Source: Bacteroidales bacterium (GTDB lineage Bacteria; Bacteroidota; Bacteroidia; Bacteroidales; GCA-2748055). From it: DNA of 53,167 nt. Every line of letters begins with the position of its first letter. Positions within the stretch are counted from its first letter, which is position 1. Positions 1 through 9,103 of the stretch are shown piece after piece. The notes beneath the pieces are model-generated. The model did not search any database. It saw only the letters and a program-made list of their open reading frames with translations, and was not told where the DNA came from. The translations under genes and the position numbers were made by a program. The stretch spans positions 1-53,167 of the forward strand of contig JAFGWU010000079.1 in assembly GCA_016936975.1 (NCBI GenBank), given 5' to 3'.

Positions 1-84
1 AACATCGTAAAATCGGATCGGAACATCGTAAAATCGGATCGGAACATCGTAAAATCGGATCGGAACATCGTAAAATCGGATCGG
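1..84. repeat. Perfect 21-base tandem repeat, four copies, cut by the window edge
   Basis: Four identical, abutting 21-base units (1-21, 22-42, 43-63, 64-84). Each begins AACATCGTAAAA and ends TCGGATCGG. The array reaches the first base of the window, so the true copy number is unknown. It stops sharply at 85, 70 bases beyond the maeB stop codon. The period is a multiple of three and two plus-strand frames stay open (heptads NIVKSDR or HRKIGSE), so it could be the tail of a repeat-coding gene, but no start is visible. Units are head to tail with no spacers, so this is not a CRISPR array. Confidence 0.95.
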
Positions 85-154
85 AACCTGATCTTTTGTC
101 ATGCTTCAAAAATAACTTTCCTTCCAAGTATCCCCGTAACAGGCATCAGGTTGC

Positions 155-2443
155 TCAATTACCTTTCCCTGGTTGCTGTTTCTTATATTGTGCATCCACC
201 ACCGCGAAAGCCGCCATGTCGACAATTTCACGTACATCACTCTCCATCTGCAGTATATGAATAGGTTTCCCGATTCCCAGGAGGATGGGGCCCGTCACAG
301 TAGCTTCCCCGATTTCCTGCATCATCTTATAGGCGATGTTGCCCGAGCTGAGATTCGGGAAGATGATGGCATTCACTCTCCTGTTGCCAAGTTTCGTAAA
401 CGGGTATTTTTTCATCCTCAGCTCCGGGTTCAGGGCAAAATTCATCTGCATCTCCCCGTCGACAATCAGGTCGGGATATTCATGGTGAAGAATGGACACC
501 GCTTCATGGGCTCTGATGGCACTTGAACCTTTAATGGCTCCGAAATTGGAATAGGACACGATGGCGATTACCGGCTCAAGATTAAAATGTTCAATCGCTT
601 CCCTGACCAGCAGGGTGGTCCCCACGATATTCTGGACAGAGGGGATCTTGTTGACGGTGGTATCCGCAAAAAAGTAGGGTCCGCTCTTTGTCTGCACAAT
701 ATACATCCCGGCGATTTGCCTGTCCGGGTTGTTGGTTCCCGTTATCTGAATGGCCGGGCGAATGACATCGGCATATTTGCTGGAAAATCCCGACAGAAAA
801 GCATCGGCATCACCGGCTTCCACCATCATGATCCCGAAATTATTCTGCAGATTCATCTGTTCCAGTGCATCCTCATAGGTCATCCCTTTCCGCTGTCGTT
901 TTTCAAAAAGCTTTTCTGCATATCTTTCTCGCATCTCCTGGGCTTCCCTGCCCCTGGGATCAATGATCGGCACATCGTTAATATCCAGGTGATACTCCCC
1001 GATCATTTTCCTGATCTTTTCTTTCCCACCTAAAAGAACAGGTTTTGCAATCCCTTCATGGACGATTGTCTGAACCGCTTTCAGCACCTTAAAATTTCCC
1101 GCTTCACCGAATACAAGCTTCATGGGTTCCTGCTGTGCCTTCATCCTCACTTCATTAATCAACCTGTTTCCGAGTCCCATACGTTCCTTAAGCTGTTCTT
1201 TATAGGCCTCCCAGTCTTTAATGGGAATCCTGGCCACACCGGTATCCATGGCGGCCCGGGCTACAGCGGGGGCCACATGATAGATCAATCTCGGATCGAG
1301 TGGTTTGGGAATAATATAATCCCTGCCGAAGAAGAGATTCTGGGTTTTATAGGCTTTATTAACCACCTCCGGGACATCCTCCTTTGCCAGCTCTGACAGG
1401 GCATAACAGGCCGCTATTTTCATCTCCTCATTAATACAGGTGGCCCTTACATCCAGTGCGCCCCTGAATATAAAGGGAAAACCCAGCACGTTGTTGATCT
1501 GGTTGGGGTAATCAGACCGGCCGGTAGCAAAAATAAGATCCTTCCGTGCCGATATGGCCTCCTCGTAGGCGATTTCGGGATTGGGATTGGCCATGGCAAA
1601 CACGATGGGATCCCGGTTCATTTTTTTCAGCATCGAAGCCTTCAGCACATCGGCCACCGAGAGGCCCAGGAACACATCCGCTCCCTCAATGGCTTCCTCC
1701 AGCGTATCGGCTTCCACGTCCCTGACAAATTGTTGCTTATACTTGTTTAAATCCTTGCGTTTCCTGTTCAATACCCCCTTACTATCGAGCATCAGCAGGT
1801 TTTCCTGCTTCACTCCCAGCGCCATATACAACCTCGAACAGGAGATGGCGGAAGCGCCGGCGCCGTTCACCACAACTTTGACCTCCCCGATCTTCTTACC
1901 GATGAGCTCCAGTGCATTCAGCAATCCCGCCCCCGAAATGATCGCTGTGCCGTGCTGGTCGTCATGAAATACAGGGATATCGAGTTCATTTTTCAGCCGC
2001 TCTTCGATGTCGAAACATTCGGGAGCCTTGATATCCTCCAGGTTAATTCCGCCGAATGTCGGGGCGATGGCTTTTGCCACCTCCACAAACTCATCAATAT
2101 CTGTCCGGTCTATTTCGATATCGAACACATCCACATCTGCAAAAATCTTAAACAGGAGTCCTTTTCCCTCCATAACCGGTTTCCCCTCCAGGGCCCCCAG
2201 GTTTCCCAGTCCGAGTACCGCCGTCCCGTTCGACATCACTGCCACCAAGTTCCCTTTTGCAGTGTACTTGTAGGCATCTTCACGATTCTCCTTGATTAAA
2301 AGGCATGGTTCGGCTACACCCGGGGTGTAGGCCAGGGAGAGATCCCTCTGGGTCGAATGTGGTTTGGTCGGGATGACCTCTATTTTTCCCGGTCTGCCGC
2401 AGCTGTGATAATTTAAAGCATCGTCACGTGTAATTTTTGCCAT
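155..2443 (-). CDS. maeB: NADP-dependent malic enzyme with C-terminal phosphotransacetylase-like domain
   Basis: Cytosolic enzyme that oxidatively decarboxylates malate to pyruvate with NADP, supplying NADPH. The malic N-terminal domain shows YTPGVAEPC near residue 40 and HDDQHGTA near 160. A Rossmann segment with GAGASAIS follows near 195. From about residue 430 the protein resembles phosphate acetyl/butyryltransferases, the usual extra domain of MaeB, generally thought to be regulatory. The 762 residues match the fused form, so it is complete. It begins with ATG, stands alone, and has a TAnnTTTG element 27 bases upstream. Whether the C-terminal domain is catalytic cannot be told from sequence. 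The family call is secure; cofactor preference (NADP over NAD) is inferred from the fused architecture. Confidence 0.96.
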   Translation of the reverse strand: MAKITRDDALNYHSCGRPGKIEVIPTKPHSTQRDLSLAYTPGVAEPCLLIKENREDAYKYTAKGNLVAVMSNGTAVLGLGNLGALEGKPVMEGKGLLFKIFADVDVFDIEIDRTDIDEFVEVAKAIAPTFGGINLEDIKAPECFDIEERLKNELDIPVFHDDQHGTAIISGAGLLNALELIGKKIGEVKVVVNGAGASAISCSRLYMALGVKQENLLMLDSKGVLNRKRKDLNKYKQQFVRDVEADTLEEAIEGADVFLGLSVADVLKASMLKKMNRDPIVFAMANPNPEIAYEEAISARKDLIFATGRSDYPNQINNVLGFPFIFRGALDVRATCINEEMKIAACYALSELAKEDVPEVVNKAYKTQNLFFGRDYIIPKPLDPRLIYHVAPAVARAAMDTGVARIPIKDWEAYKEQLKERMGLGNRLINEVRMKAQQEPMKLVFGEAGNFKVLKAVQTIVHEGIAKPVLLGGKEKIRKMIGEYHLDINDVPIIDPRGREAQEMRERYAEKLFEKRQRKGMTYEDALEQMNLQNNFGIMMVEAGDADAFLSGFSSKYADVIRPAIQITGTNNPDRQIAGMYIVQTKSGPYFFADTTVNKIPSVQNIVGTTLLVREAIEHFNLEPVIAIVSYSNFGAIKGSSAIRAHEAVSILHHEYPDLIVDGEMQMNFALNPELRMKKYPFTKLGNRRVNAIIFPNLSSGNIAYKMMQEIGEATVTGPILLGIGKPIHILQMESDVREIVDMAAFAVVDAQYKKQQPGKGN

Positions 2444-2469
2444 AGGTTAAAAGATTTGAGGATTCATAA

Positions 2470-2477
2470 CAAAAGTA
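2470..2477 (-). promoter_or_regulatory. Putative -7 promoter element of maeB
   Basis: On the minus strand this reads TACTTTTG, a full match to the Bacteroidota TAnnTTTG -7 element, 27 bases before the maeB ATG. I see no TTTG at the expected -33 distance, so only half of the promoter is supported. Confidence 0.4.
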
Positions 2478-2584
2478 CGAAGAGAATCAGGTCCTTTTTC
2501 CCATTGCCGGAATAATTATTAATGTTCTTGAGCAGTCTGAAGCAGGTTGTTCCCAATCTGCCGTGGATGGTCCGGATCTTTTCT

Positions 2585-2616
2585 TTTGCGAATTTGAAAA
2601 TTCGATACTATATTTG
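2585..2616 (+). promoter_or_regulatory. Promoter of the tRNA-Gly gene
   Basis: TTTG at 2585-2588, 20 bases of spacer, then TATATTTG at 2609-2616. This is a full match to the Bacteroidota primary sigma consensus (TTTG, 19-21 bases, TAnnTTTG) and the cleanest promoter in the window. Transcription would begin near 2621, about 70 bases before the mature tRNA. Confidence 0.7.
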
Positions 2617-2692
2617 CATGCCAGTTTTGCAGAGCACCGGCATCCCGGTCGGACCGGGCCGGGAGCACAGCAGGGCAGTATATAACTTTATT

Positions 2693-2765
<73 letters not shown>

Positions 2766-2775
2766 CATAAATTCT

Positions 2776-2816
2776 AACCGCTTCTGAATTTTTCCGGGGC
2801 GGTTTTGATTTTTTGA
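2776..2816 (+). terminator. Possible terminator after tRNA-Gly
   Basis: AACCGC at 2776-2781 pairs with GCGGTT at 2799-2804, closing a loop of 17 bases, and a T-rich stretch follows (TTGATTTTTTG). The stem is short and the loop long, so it is only a moderate candidate. It would separate the tRNA-Gly transcript from tRNA-Leu. Confidence 0.4.
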
Positions 2817-2817
2817 C

Positions 2818-2825
2818 TAAATTTG
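2818..2825 (+). promoter_or_regulatory. Putative -7 element ahead of tRNA-Leu
   Basis: TAAATTTG, a full match to TAnnTTTG, 94 bases before the tRNA-Leu 5' end and just after the candidate terminator of tRNA-Gly. No good TTTG partner lies 19-21 bases upstream. It suggests that tRNA-Leu can be transcribed on its own. Confidence 0.35.
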
Positions 2826-2919
2826 CCTCACCGTTTTGTTCTCAGAACCAGATGGCATGCGTGGCGGAAGCCTGTCCTGTTGAACGGTCCCCTGTTCCGC
2901 CACAATCTTGAAATGTTTT

Positions 2920-3005
2920 GCCCGGATGGCGGAATAGGTAGACGCGCTGGACTTAAAATCCAGTGGCCTGAAAAGGCCGTGCCGGTTCGATTCCGGCTCC
3001 GGGTA
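2920..3005 (+). tRNA. tRNA-Leu (anticodon TAA)
   Basis: Class II tRNA of 86 bases with a long variable arm. The acceptor GCCCGGA pairs with TCCGGGT (first pair G-T). The anticodon stem is CTGGA/TCCAG around CTTAAAA (anticodon TAA). The variable arm is GGCC-TGAAAA-GGCC. The T arm is GCCGG-TTCGATT-CCGGC and the discriminator is A. CCA is not encoded. The 3' end lies 12 bases from the stop codon of the convergent mutS. Confidence 0.97.
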
Positions 3006-3017
3006 CTCTGTTTCCTT

Positions 3018-5636
3018 CTATTTGCCTATCAGCTTTTTAATCTCATTCAGCTTATTCAAAGCTTCAACAGGCGTAAGGTTATTGATATCCAGGTCGGCAA
3101 TCTCGTCTCTTATCTGTTTCAGCACCGGGTCATCCAGCTGAAAAATGCTGAGCTGCAGGCCCTCCCGCTGCTGTGCAATCTCTGTAACCGGTTTGCTGAG
3201 ATGCTGATCCCCTCCCGGTTTTTCAAGCTCTGCCAGAATCTCATTGGCTCTTTTTACCACACTCTTCGGCATGCCGGCCATCCTGGCAACATGAATCCCG
3301 AAACTGTGCTCACTCCCTCCCCTTACGATCTTCCTGATAAAAACCACCCGGTCATCCAGCTCCCTGACCGATACATTGTAATTCTTCACCCTGGGGAAAG
3401 AGGCTTCCATCTCATTCAGCTCGTGGTAATGTGTCGCAAACAGTGTTTTGGCCTTGCTTTTCGGGTGTTCGTGAATATATTCCACCATGGCCCAGGCAAT
3501 GGAAATCCCGTCGTAGGTGCTGGTGCCCCTCCCAATCTCATCCAGGATGATCAGGCTCCGGTCTGAAAGATTATTCAGGATGCTGGCCGCCTCCAGCATT
3601 TCCACCATAAAGGTGGACTCTCCCAGTGAGATGTTATCCGAAGCACCCACCCTGGTAAAGATCTTATCCACCCAGCCTATCTTTGCCTCAACAGCCGGAA
3701 CAAAACTGCCAATCTGAGCCATCAGGGCGATCAGGGCCGTCTGCCGCAGCAGTGCCGATTTGCCCGACATATTCGGACCGGTAAGGATAATGACCTGCTG
3801 GTCGTCGTTATCGAGCCGGATGTCGTTCGTCACATACGCCTCATCAATGGGCAGCTGCTGTTCTATCACCGGGTGGCGCCCCTCTTTGATATCAATGACC
3901 GTGGTCTCATTGACCTCCGGCCGTACATAACGGTTATCCTTTGCCGTCAGGGCGAATGAAAGCAGGCAGTCGAGCCGTGCCACCAGGGCGGCATCCAGCT
4001 GAACTGCAGGAATATAGTCTGCGATACTCAGAACCAGCTCCTGGAAGAGCCGCGCTTCAATCTCCAGGCACTTCTCCTCGGCCCCCAGGATCTTTTCCTC
4101 AGAGGTTTTAAGCTCCTCCGTAATGTACCGCTCCGCACTCACCAGGGTCTGTTTCCTGATCCATTCGGAGGGCACTTTATCCTTATGGGTATTCCTGACT
4201 TCAATATAGTAGCCGAATACATTGTTATAGGCGACCTTCAGGCTTGGGATGCCCGTATTCTCTATTTCCCGTTGCTGTATCTTCAGCAGGAAATCCTTCC
4301 CCGAATGCATGATGTCGCGCAGTTCGTCAAGCTCCTCCGACACGCCTTTTGAAATGACACCCCCTTTGTTAACCTGGTTGGGCGGATCATCCACGATCTC
4401 TTTCGCAATCCGTTCCCTCACCGATTCACAGGAGTTGAGCTGTTCCGCAATTTTTTTCAATGCCGGCTCCCCCGATCTTGCGCAATGTTCACGGATGGGC
4501 TCAATGGCTGACAGGGCATTTTTGAGATGCACGATTTCCCGCGGGGATATCTTTCCCACGGCAACCTTCGAAATGACCCGTTCCAGGTCTCCTATCTGCC
4601 TGATATGCTCCTCCAGAATGGTTTTGAACGCCTCGTTCTGCTGAATATAATCCACCATATTGTGCCTTTCGCGAATCAGGAGAACATCTTTAAGCGGCAG
4701 GGTCACCCAGCGTTTCATCAATCTTGAACCCATCGGGGAAATGGTGCGGTCCAGGACGTCAATGAGTGTTTTCGCCCCCTCATAAATGGGTTGGAACAAC
4801 TCGAGGTTCCGGATGGTGAATCGGTCGAGCCACACATAGTGATCCTCTTCAATCCTCGATATCCTTGATATATGCGCCGTTTGTGTATGCTGGGTAATTT
4901 CGAGGTATTGCAGGATGGCCCCGCTGGCAATAATGCCATGCACCAGGTTGTGCACCCCGAATCCCTTCAGGTTTCTGGTCTGAAAGTGCCGGACCAGCTT
5001 GTCGCCTGCATTCTCTTCGGTAAAAATCCAATCCTCCAGGGGGAAGACATAATAATCGGTCCCGAATTTCTCATTGAAATATTTGGTCTTGCTCCGTTCG
5101 ACCAGCACCTCCTTTGGTTTAAAGCTGCTCAGAAGCTTATCGACATATTCATAGCTTCCTTCAGCCGTCAGAAACTCCCCTGTAGAGATGTCGAGAAAGG
5201 AAACACCGGCAACCTGGTGATCCAGGTAAACGCTTGCCAGGAAATTGTTTTCCTTATGCTCCAGCACGTTATCATTGATTGTAACCCCGGGGGTTATGAG
5301 TTCTGTAATCCCCCGTTTGACTATTTTCTTTGCAAGCTTTGGATCTTCAAGCTGTTCACAGATAGCTACCCGCTGTCCGGCTCTCACCAGTTTCGGCAGA
5401 TAGGTATCCAGGGCGTGATACGGAAAACCGGCCAGCTCGACAAAAGAGGCGGCCCCGTTGGCGCGGCGGGTCAGGGTGATGCCCAGTATTTCTGATGCGC
5501 GGATCGCATCTTCCCCGAAGGTTTCATAGAAATCCCCTACCCGGAACAGTAAAATAGCATCAGGATGTTTGGCCTTGATGTTATAGTATTGCTTCATCAG
5601 GGGCGTTTCGACAATATTTCCCGGTGGCTTATCCAA
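3018..5636 (-). CDS. mutS: DNA mismatch repair protein MutS
   Basis: Mismatch-recognition ATPase that binds mispaired DNA as a dimer and starts repair together with MutL. The mismatch-binding loop GDFYETF is near residue 33. Walker A GPNMSGKS lies near 617 and Walker [13 protein letters not shown] near 693, followed by the FATHYHEL segment. At 872 residues it has the usual MutS1 length. The first codon in this reading is TTG. The first ATG (5597) lies inside the conserved ETPLMKQY stretch, so it would remove residues normally present in this family. The promoter-like element at 5657-5688 also fits the TTG start. No mutL is nearby. Confidence 0.97.
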   Translation of the reverse strand: MDKPPGNIVETPLMKQYYNIKAKHPDAILLFRVGDFYETFGEDAIRASEILGITLTRRANGAASFVELAGFPYHALDTYLPKLVRAGQRVAICEQLEDPKLAKKIVKRGITELITPGVTINDNVLEHKENNFLASVYLDHQVAGVSFLDISTGEFLTAEGSYEYVDKLLSSFKPKEVLVERSKTKYFNEKFGTDYYVFPLEDWIFTEENAGDKLVRHFQTRNLKGFGVHNLVHGIIASGAILQYLEITQHTQTAHISRISRIEEDHYVWLDRFTIRNLELFQPIYEGAKTLIDVLDRTISPMGSRLMKRWVTLPLKDVLLIRERHNMVDYIQQNEAFKTILEEHIRQIGDLERVISKVAVGKISPREIVHLKNALSAIEPIREHCARSGEPALKKIAEQLNSCESVRERIAKEIVDDPPNQVNKGGVISKGVSEELDELRDIMHSGKDFLLKIQQREIENTGIPSLKVAYNNVFGYYIEVRNTHKDKVPSEWIRKQTLVSAERYITEELKTSEEKILGAEEKCLEIEARLFQELVLSIADYIPAVQLDAALVARLDCLLSFALTAKDNRYVRPEVNETTVIDIKEGRHPVIEQQLPIDEAYVTNDIRLDNDDQQVIILTGPNMSGKSALLRQTALIALMAQIGSFVPAVEAKIGWVDKIFTRVGASDNISLGESTFMVEMLEAASILNNLSDRSLIILDEIGRGTSTYDGISIAWAMVEYIHEHPKSKAKTLFATHYHELNEMEASFPRVKNYNVSVRELDDRVVFIRKIVRGGSEHSFGIHVARMAGMPKSVVKRANEILAELEKPGGDQHLSKPVTEIAQQREGLQLSIFQLDDPVLKQIRDEIADLDINNLTPVEALNKLNEIKKLIGK

Positions 5637-5656
5637 TGCTTTAATAATAGGATATT

Positions 5657-5688
5657 CAAAAATAACGGTTATGCAAGGAAATTGGAAA
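5657..5688 (-). promoter_or_regulatory. Putative promoter of mutS
   Basis: On the minus strand TTTC (5688-5685), 20 bases, then TATTTTTG (5664-5657). The -7 element is a full match and the -33 element differs by one base. Transcription would start about 15 bases before the TTG start codon of mutS. Confidence 0.45.
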
Positions 5689-5718
5689 TGATGTTGATAA
5701 GTATTGCTGAGGAATGAA

Positions 5719-5752
5719 ATCCCTGTGCTGAATCACCTGACCGGTCAGGGAT
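5719..5752. other. 14-base perfect palindrome with overlapping inverted repeat
   Basis: CCTGACCGGTCAGG at 5736-5749 is a perfect palindrome. A second inverted repeat, ATCCCTG (5719-5725) with CAGGGAT (5746-5752), shares its right half, so two alternative foldings are possible. It lies in the 157-base gap between the downstream end of the fadL-like gene and the mutS promoter. There is no T-run on either side, so an ordinary intrinsic terminator is not supported. An operator is possible. Confidence 0.5.
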
Positions 5753-5793
5753 CCGTCAGAGAAAAACGGCACGATATTTCCTTAAAGCATCAC

Positions 5794-7308
5794 TTAAAGA
5801 CGGACATCCAAACCCACTGCAAATAAAACGGATCTTTTCTCATAGGTATCGGTATAGGGGATTGCATAGGGCTCTTCGTCAAAGGTGAGGGTGTAGCTTC
5901 TTCTGACCGAATTTTTATTGGAGATCACATAGACAATGCCGGCATTGATGGTTAACCGTCTGGCCGGTGCAAAGCAGAAGCCCCCGGCAATGGTATTGGC
6001 TTCCAGTGCAAAATTGAGATCCGACTGGTATAGATCATTCACCCCCTTATTGGCATAGGCATATCCCGCACTGATCCCGAAATTGTGCATCAGCATATAC
6101 TCCAGGCTCAGTGCCAGATCGAAGGTATTATGATCGACGGTTGTTTTGTTGTTGACCTGTTCTCCCCCCGCATCTGTGAAACCATACCAGGCGGATTTAT
6201 CAAAATAGAAATCATATCCGAAGTTGACCGTAAGCTTGTTAATGGGCCTCAGCAACACCCCGGTGGCCGGAGCATGATAGCGAACGCCCACCGATAGCAT
6301 CCCGGGCAGGTCGCCCCTGCTCTGGGCCCCGTCCGGGAACATGTCCATTTCATCGACAGTGGTTTCGTTTTCCAGCTCGATCCTGGTATGGTGTTCATAT
6401 TTCACTCCTATATCCATCTTTTTAGCCAGATGGATATTCACCCCGATAATCGGGGTGATGCCCGATCCTTTTTGCACGGCTTTAAGCTCCCTGTCAGCAT
6501 AGGTGTCATCCAATTCATCCGCCATGGCAAACAGCCGTTCACCCAGGGAGGCATTCAGTGGTTCGACCTCATCCGCAATGTATCTTATGTACGTCCCGGG
6601 TGGCTTTGTTGCGGGTTCGGGTTCGGTCACATCAATGGTCACCCCGGTCCGGGAGGCTTCTAACACATTATGCACCGATACATACCTTGCCCCGAGAGCG
6701 ACCGAAAGCAGGTTGTTAACCGCGTAGGTTGCCCCGGCCTGATAGCCCATATACCTCTTTGAACACTCGAATGAAGCTGTAAGATCATACCCTGTGACAT
6801 TTGAATAACCCGGAAAGGTGCCGGTCAGCCTCGCAACCTGATCATCGACGGAAAAGAGGCTCACCTGCATGTCGGGCACGAGGGAAGCCACGGGAACTTC
6901 AAAAAGAGGCATCCCCTCTTCAAAGAGGGTTCTCCTCCCGCCGCTTATGAAATTAACGCCCCCTGAAAGAACCAGTCTGTCCATTTTGTAGGCGGCATAA
7001 AAAGAGGGGAAAAGTAATGCCCTTTCCGTTCCGTCGAAAATCCGGTCCTCTTTTTCGATAAAAACATAACTGCTGGAAATCCGGGGTGACTGGAATATGA
7101 ACTGGTTATTCAGTGAAAAATGAAACCCGTTTTCCAGGTAACGCAATCCTGCCGGATTATAATAAACCGCATCGATTTCCCTGGAAGCCTGCCGGGTTAA
7201 TGTTCTGGCCCATGCAGCACTCAGGTTGGAATTGGTTACCAGCCCGCCGGCCAATAAAAATGATGAGGATAAAAAGGTCAACAGTATGGCACTACTGAAT
7301 CTTCTCAT
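5794..7308 (-). CDS. FadL/TodX-type outer-membrane channel (copy 1)
   Basis: Predicted outer-membrane beta-barrel of the OmpP1/FadL/TodX family, which moves hydrophobic compounds such as long-chain fatty acids or aromatics across the outer membrane. It has an N-terminal signal peptide (hydrophobic residues 6-20). The mature part contains the family's DAVYYNPAGL motif near residue 46, many alternating-pattern strands, and a final strand ending LFAVGLDVRL suited to BAM-dependent insertion. At 504 residues it is of normal length. It lies just downstream of a close paralogue in the same orientation, with 158 bases and a terminator between them, so the two are probably separate transcripts. Substrate unknown. 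Confidence 0.85.
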   Translation of the reverse strand: MRRFSSAILLTFLSSSFLLAGGLVTNSNLSAAWARTLTRQASREIDAVYYNPAGLRYLENGFHFSLNNQFIFQSPRISSSYVFIEKEDRIFDGTERALLFPSFYAAYKMDRLVLSGGVNFISGGRRTLFEEGMPLFEVPVASLVPDMQVSLFSVDDQVARLTGTFPGYSNVTGYDLTASFECSKRYMGYQAGATYAVNNLLSVALGARYVSVHNVLEASRTGVTIDVTEPEPATKPPGTYIRYIADEVEPLNASLGERLFAMADELDDTYADRELKAVQKGSGITPIIGVNIHLAKKMDIGVKYEHHTRIELENETTVDEMDMFPDGAQSRGDLPGMLSVGVRYHAPATGVLLRPINKLTVNFGYDFYFDKSAWYGFTDAGGEQVNNKTTVDHNTFDLALSLEYMLMHNFGISAGYAYANKGVNDLYQSDLNFALEANTIAGGFCFAPARRLTINAGIVYVISNKNSVRRSYTLTFDEEPYAIPYTDTYEKRSVLFAVGLDVRL

Positions 7309-7419
7309 GATGTAATTATTTAGGATGCCCGCTAAATGAAACAGAATTTCTTTTATAGTGAGTAAATTATTAAAAATTATTCATTCCTGAGCTACTTTAC
7401 GGGCAGATTTCAAAAAAAA

Positions 7420-7445
7420 AATCCGCCCGCGGGAACGGACGGATT
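7420..7445 (-). terminator. Intrinsic terminator of fadL-like copy 2
   Basis: AATCCG (7420-7425) pairs with CGGATT (7440-7445) and the inner CCG with CGG around the loop CGGGAA, with one mismatch in the stem. On the minus strand the stem is followed by a run of nine T. It lies 21 bases past the stop of copy 2 and precedes copy 1. A shorter T-run on the other side could let it act in both directions. Confidence 0.75.
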
Positions 7446-7466
7446 CTTTTTATGCTTTCGGAAATC

Positions 7467-8912
7467 CTACAGGTGGAAATCCAGACCAATGGCAAAAAGC
7501 ATCGTCTTTTTCGAGTAGCTTTCCGTGTAAGCCAGTCCGGTTCGTGGATAGGTCCTTTCCACTGCATCATCCGAGTAGATTACGTACACTACCCCGGCAT
7601 TGATTCCTATTCTTTCGCCGATGCCGAAATAGAATCCGCCGCCAACCGAATTGGTTTGAAGGGCATATTTGAGGTCCGACTGGTAGGTTTCATTGATCCC
7701 GTTCCTGCTTAATACATAGCCCGCACTCAGGCCAAAATTATCCTTGAGCATATACTCCAGGCTTAAAGCCAGGTCATAGGAGTTCTTATCGATCGTGGTT
7801 TCATTGTTAATCTGGTTGCCCGTATCATCCGTGTCTCCATAATATGCCGGCCGGTCGAGGAACGTATTATAACCCAGGGTGGCGGTGAGTTTATTGGTCG
7901 GACTGACCTGTACCCCTGCAGTTACCATGCCCGGCAGGTCTGCCCTTGTTTTAGCGCCATCGGGAAACATACCCACATCATCCACCGTTGTTTCGTTTTC
8001 CAGCTCAATTTTGGTATGATGTTCATACTTCAGCCCGATATTGACTGTTTCAAAGAGATTGACATTCAACCCGACGATGGGCGTAATTCCGGATCCTTTT
8101 TGTACGGCCTCCAGTTCCGGATTGTCCAGTGCTGCCGCAGTGGCCAACAACAGCCCACCTGTTTGGGGATCAACCGGATTCACCTGGTTCCCAACCAGTG
8201 TAAGATAAGCGGTCGCCGATTGAGAACCTCCATAAATATCGGGAGCCTGCAACATGATATTTTCAAGACTGCCCTCGTAACTGTTATTAACCATCACATA
8301 TCTTCCACCCAGCGCAACTGAAACCATATCATTTATAGCATAAGTCGCCCCGGCCTGGATGCCATAATATACCGATCTTCCGTTGAATGCTGCATCCAAT
8401 GAATAGCCGGCAATATTCCCAAAGCCAGGATTCACTCCGATTGCATCTTCAATTCCCTGATCAACAGCGGTTAGAATGGCCGGAATAGAGGCAACCTGCA
8501 TTTCAAAGGAAGGAAGTCCTTTTTCAAAATTGGCACTTCCGCCCCCGCCGATCAGGTTAAATCCGGCAGAAAATGCCCATTTACCGGTTTTAAAAACCGC
8601 GTATCCGCTCGGGAACAGCGGAGCCCTTGCCGTACCCTCATAGGTTTTAGGTTGGCCGATAATCAATGGATAATCATTGGTAATTTGCCTTGTTTGGAAA
8701 ACAGTTTGATTGGATAAGGATAAATGCAGTCCATTGTCGATTAATCCCAGACCGGCAGGATTGTAATAAACCGCATCAATTCCACAGGTAGCTTGCCTTG
8801 TAAGGGTCCTGGCCCATGCGGCACTCTGGTTGGTGTTGGTAACCAGTCCGCCCGCCAGCAAAAATGACGATGATACTAAAATCAATAGTATCGCACTACT
8901 GAATCTTTTCAT
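7467..8912 (-). CDS. FadL/TodX-type outer-membrane channel (copy 2)
   Basis: Paralogue of the next gene, with the same architecture: signal peptide, DAVYYNPAGL near residue 46, and a barrel ending LFAIGLDFHL. Similarity starts at the first residues (M[KR]RFSSAIL, then SSSFLLAGGLVTN) and continues through a central segment LEAVQKGSGITPI that matches KAVQKGSGITPI in copy 1. The greatest divergence is in the stretches between strands, expected for surface loops. The pair looks like an old tandem duplication. It is separated from rlmN by a 191-base divergent region. Its role is the same as for copy 1, possibly with another substrate range; this is inference. Confidence 0.85.
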   Translation of the reverse strand: MKRFSSAILLILVSSSFLLAGGLVTNTNQSAAWARTLTRQATCGIDAVYYNPAGLGLIDNGLHLSLSNQTVFQTRQITNDYPLIIGQPKTYEGTARAPLFPSGYAVFKTGKWAFSAGFNLIGGGGSANFEKGLPSFEMQVASIPAILTAVDQGIEDAIGVNPGFGNIAGYSLDAAFNGRSVYYGIQAGATYAINDMVSVALGGRYVMVNNSYEGSLENIMLQAPDIYGGSQSATAYLTLVGNQVNPVDPQTGGLLLATAAALDNPELEAVQKGSGITPIVGLNVNLFETVNIGLKYEHHTKIELENETTVDDVGMFPDGAKTRADLPGMVTAGVQVSPTNKLTATLGYNTFLDRPAYYGDTDDTGNQINNETTIDKNSYDLALSLEYMLKDNFGLSAGYVLSRNGINETYQSDLKYALQTNSVGGGFYFGIGERIGINAGVVYVIYSDDAVERTYPRTGLAYTESYSKKTMLFAIGLDFHL

Positions 8913-9068
8913 GAGATAAAGTTTTTAGTTAGCGGCAGCAAGAAATGAAATTTTAATGAATTAAGGAGCATTTTTTATTAAAATTTTGCATTTGAGGGGT
9001 GTTCGCGGGCTCTCCCATTTACATAAAATATCTTTCTGATCTCCGACGATGGCATGAAAAATTTAATA

Positions 9069-9101
9069 TTTCCGGATGATGGGGGCAAAACACTATATTT
9101 G
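9069..9101 (+). promoter_or_regulatory. Putative promoter of rlmN
   Basis: TTTC at 9069-9072, 21 bases, then TATATTTG at 9094-9101. The -7 element is a full match. It lies only two bases before the first possible ATG (9104), so transcription would begin at or inside that codon. Confidence 0.5.
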
Positions 9102-9103
9102 CA

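Noticed and set aside
1..84. CRISPR array
   Set aside because: Units are head to tail without unique spacers and no cas gene is present.
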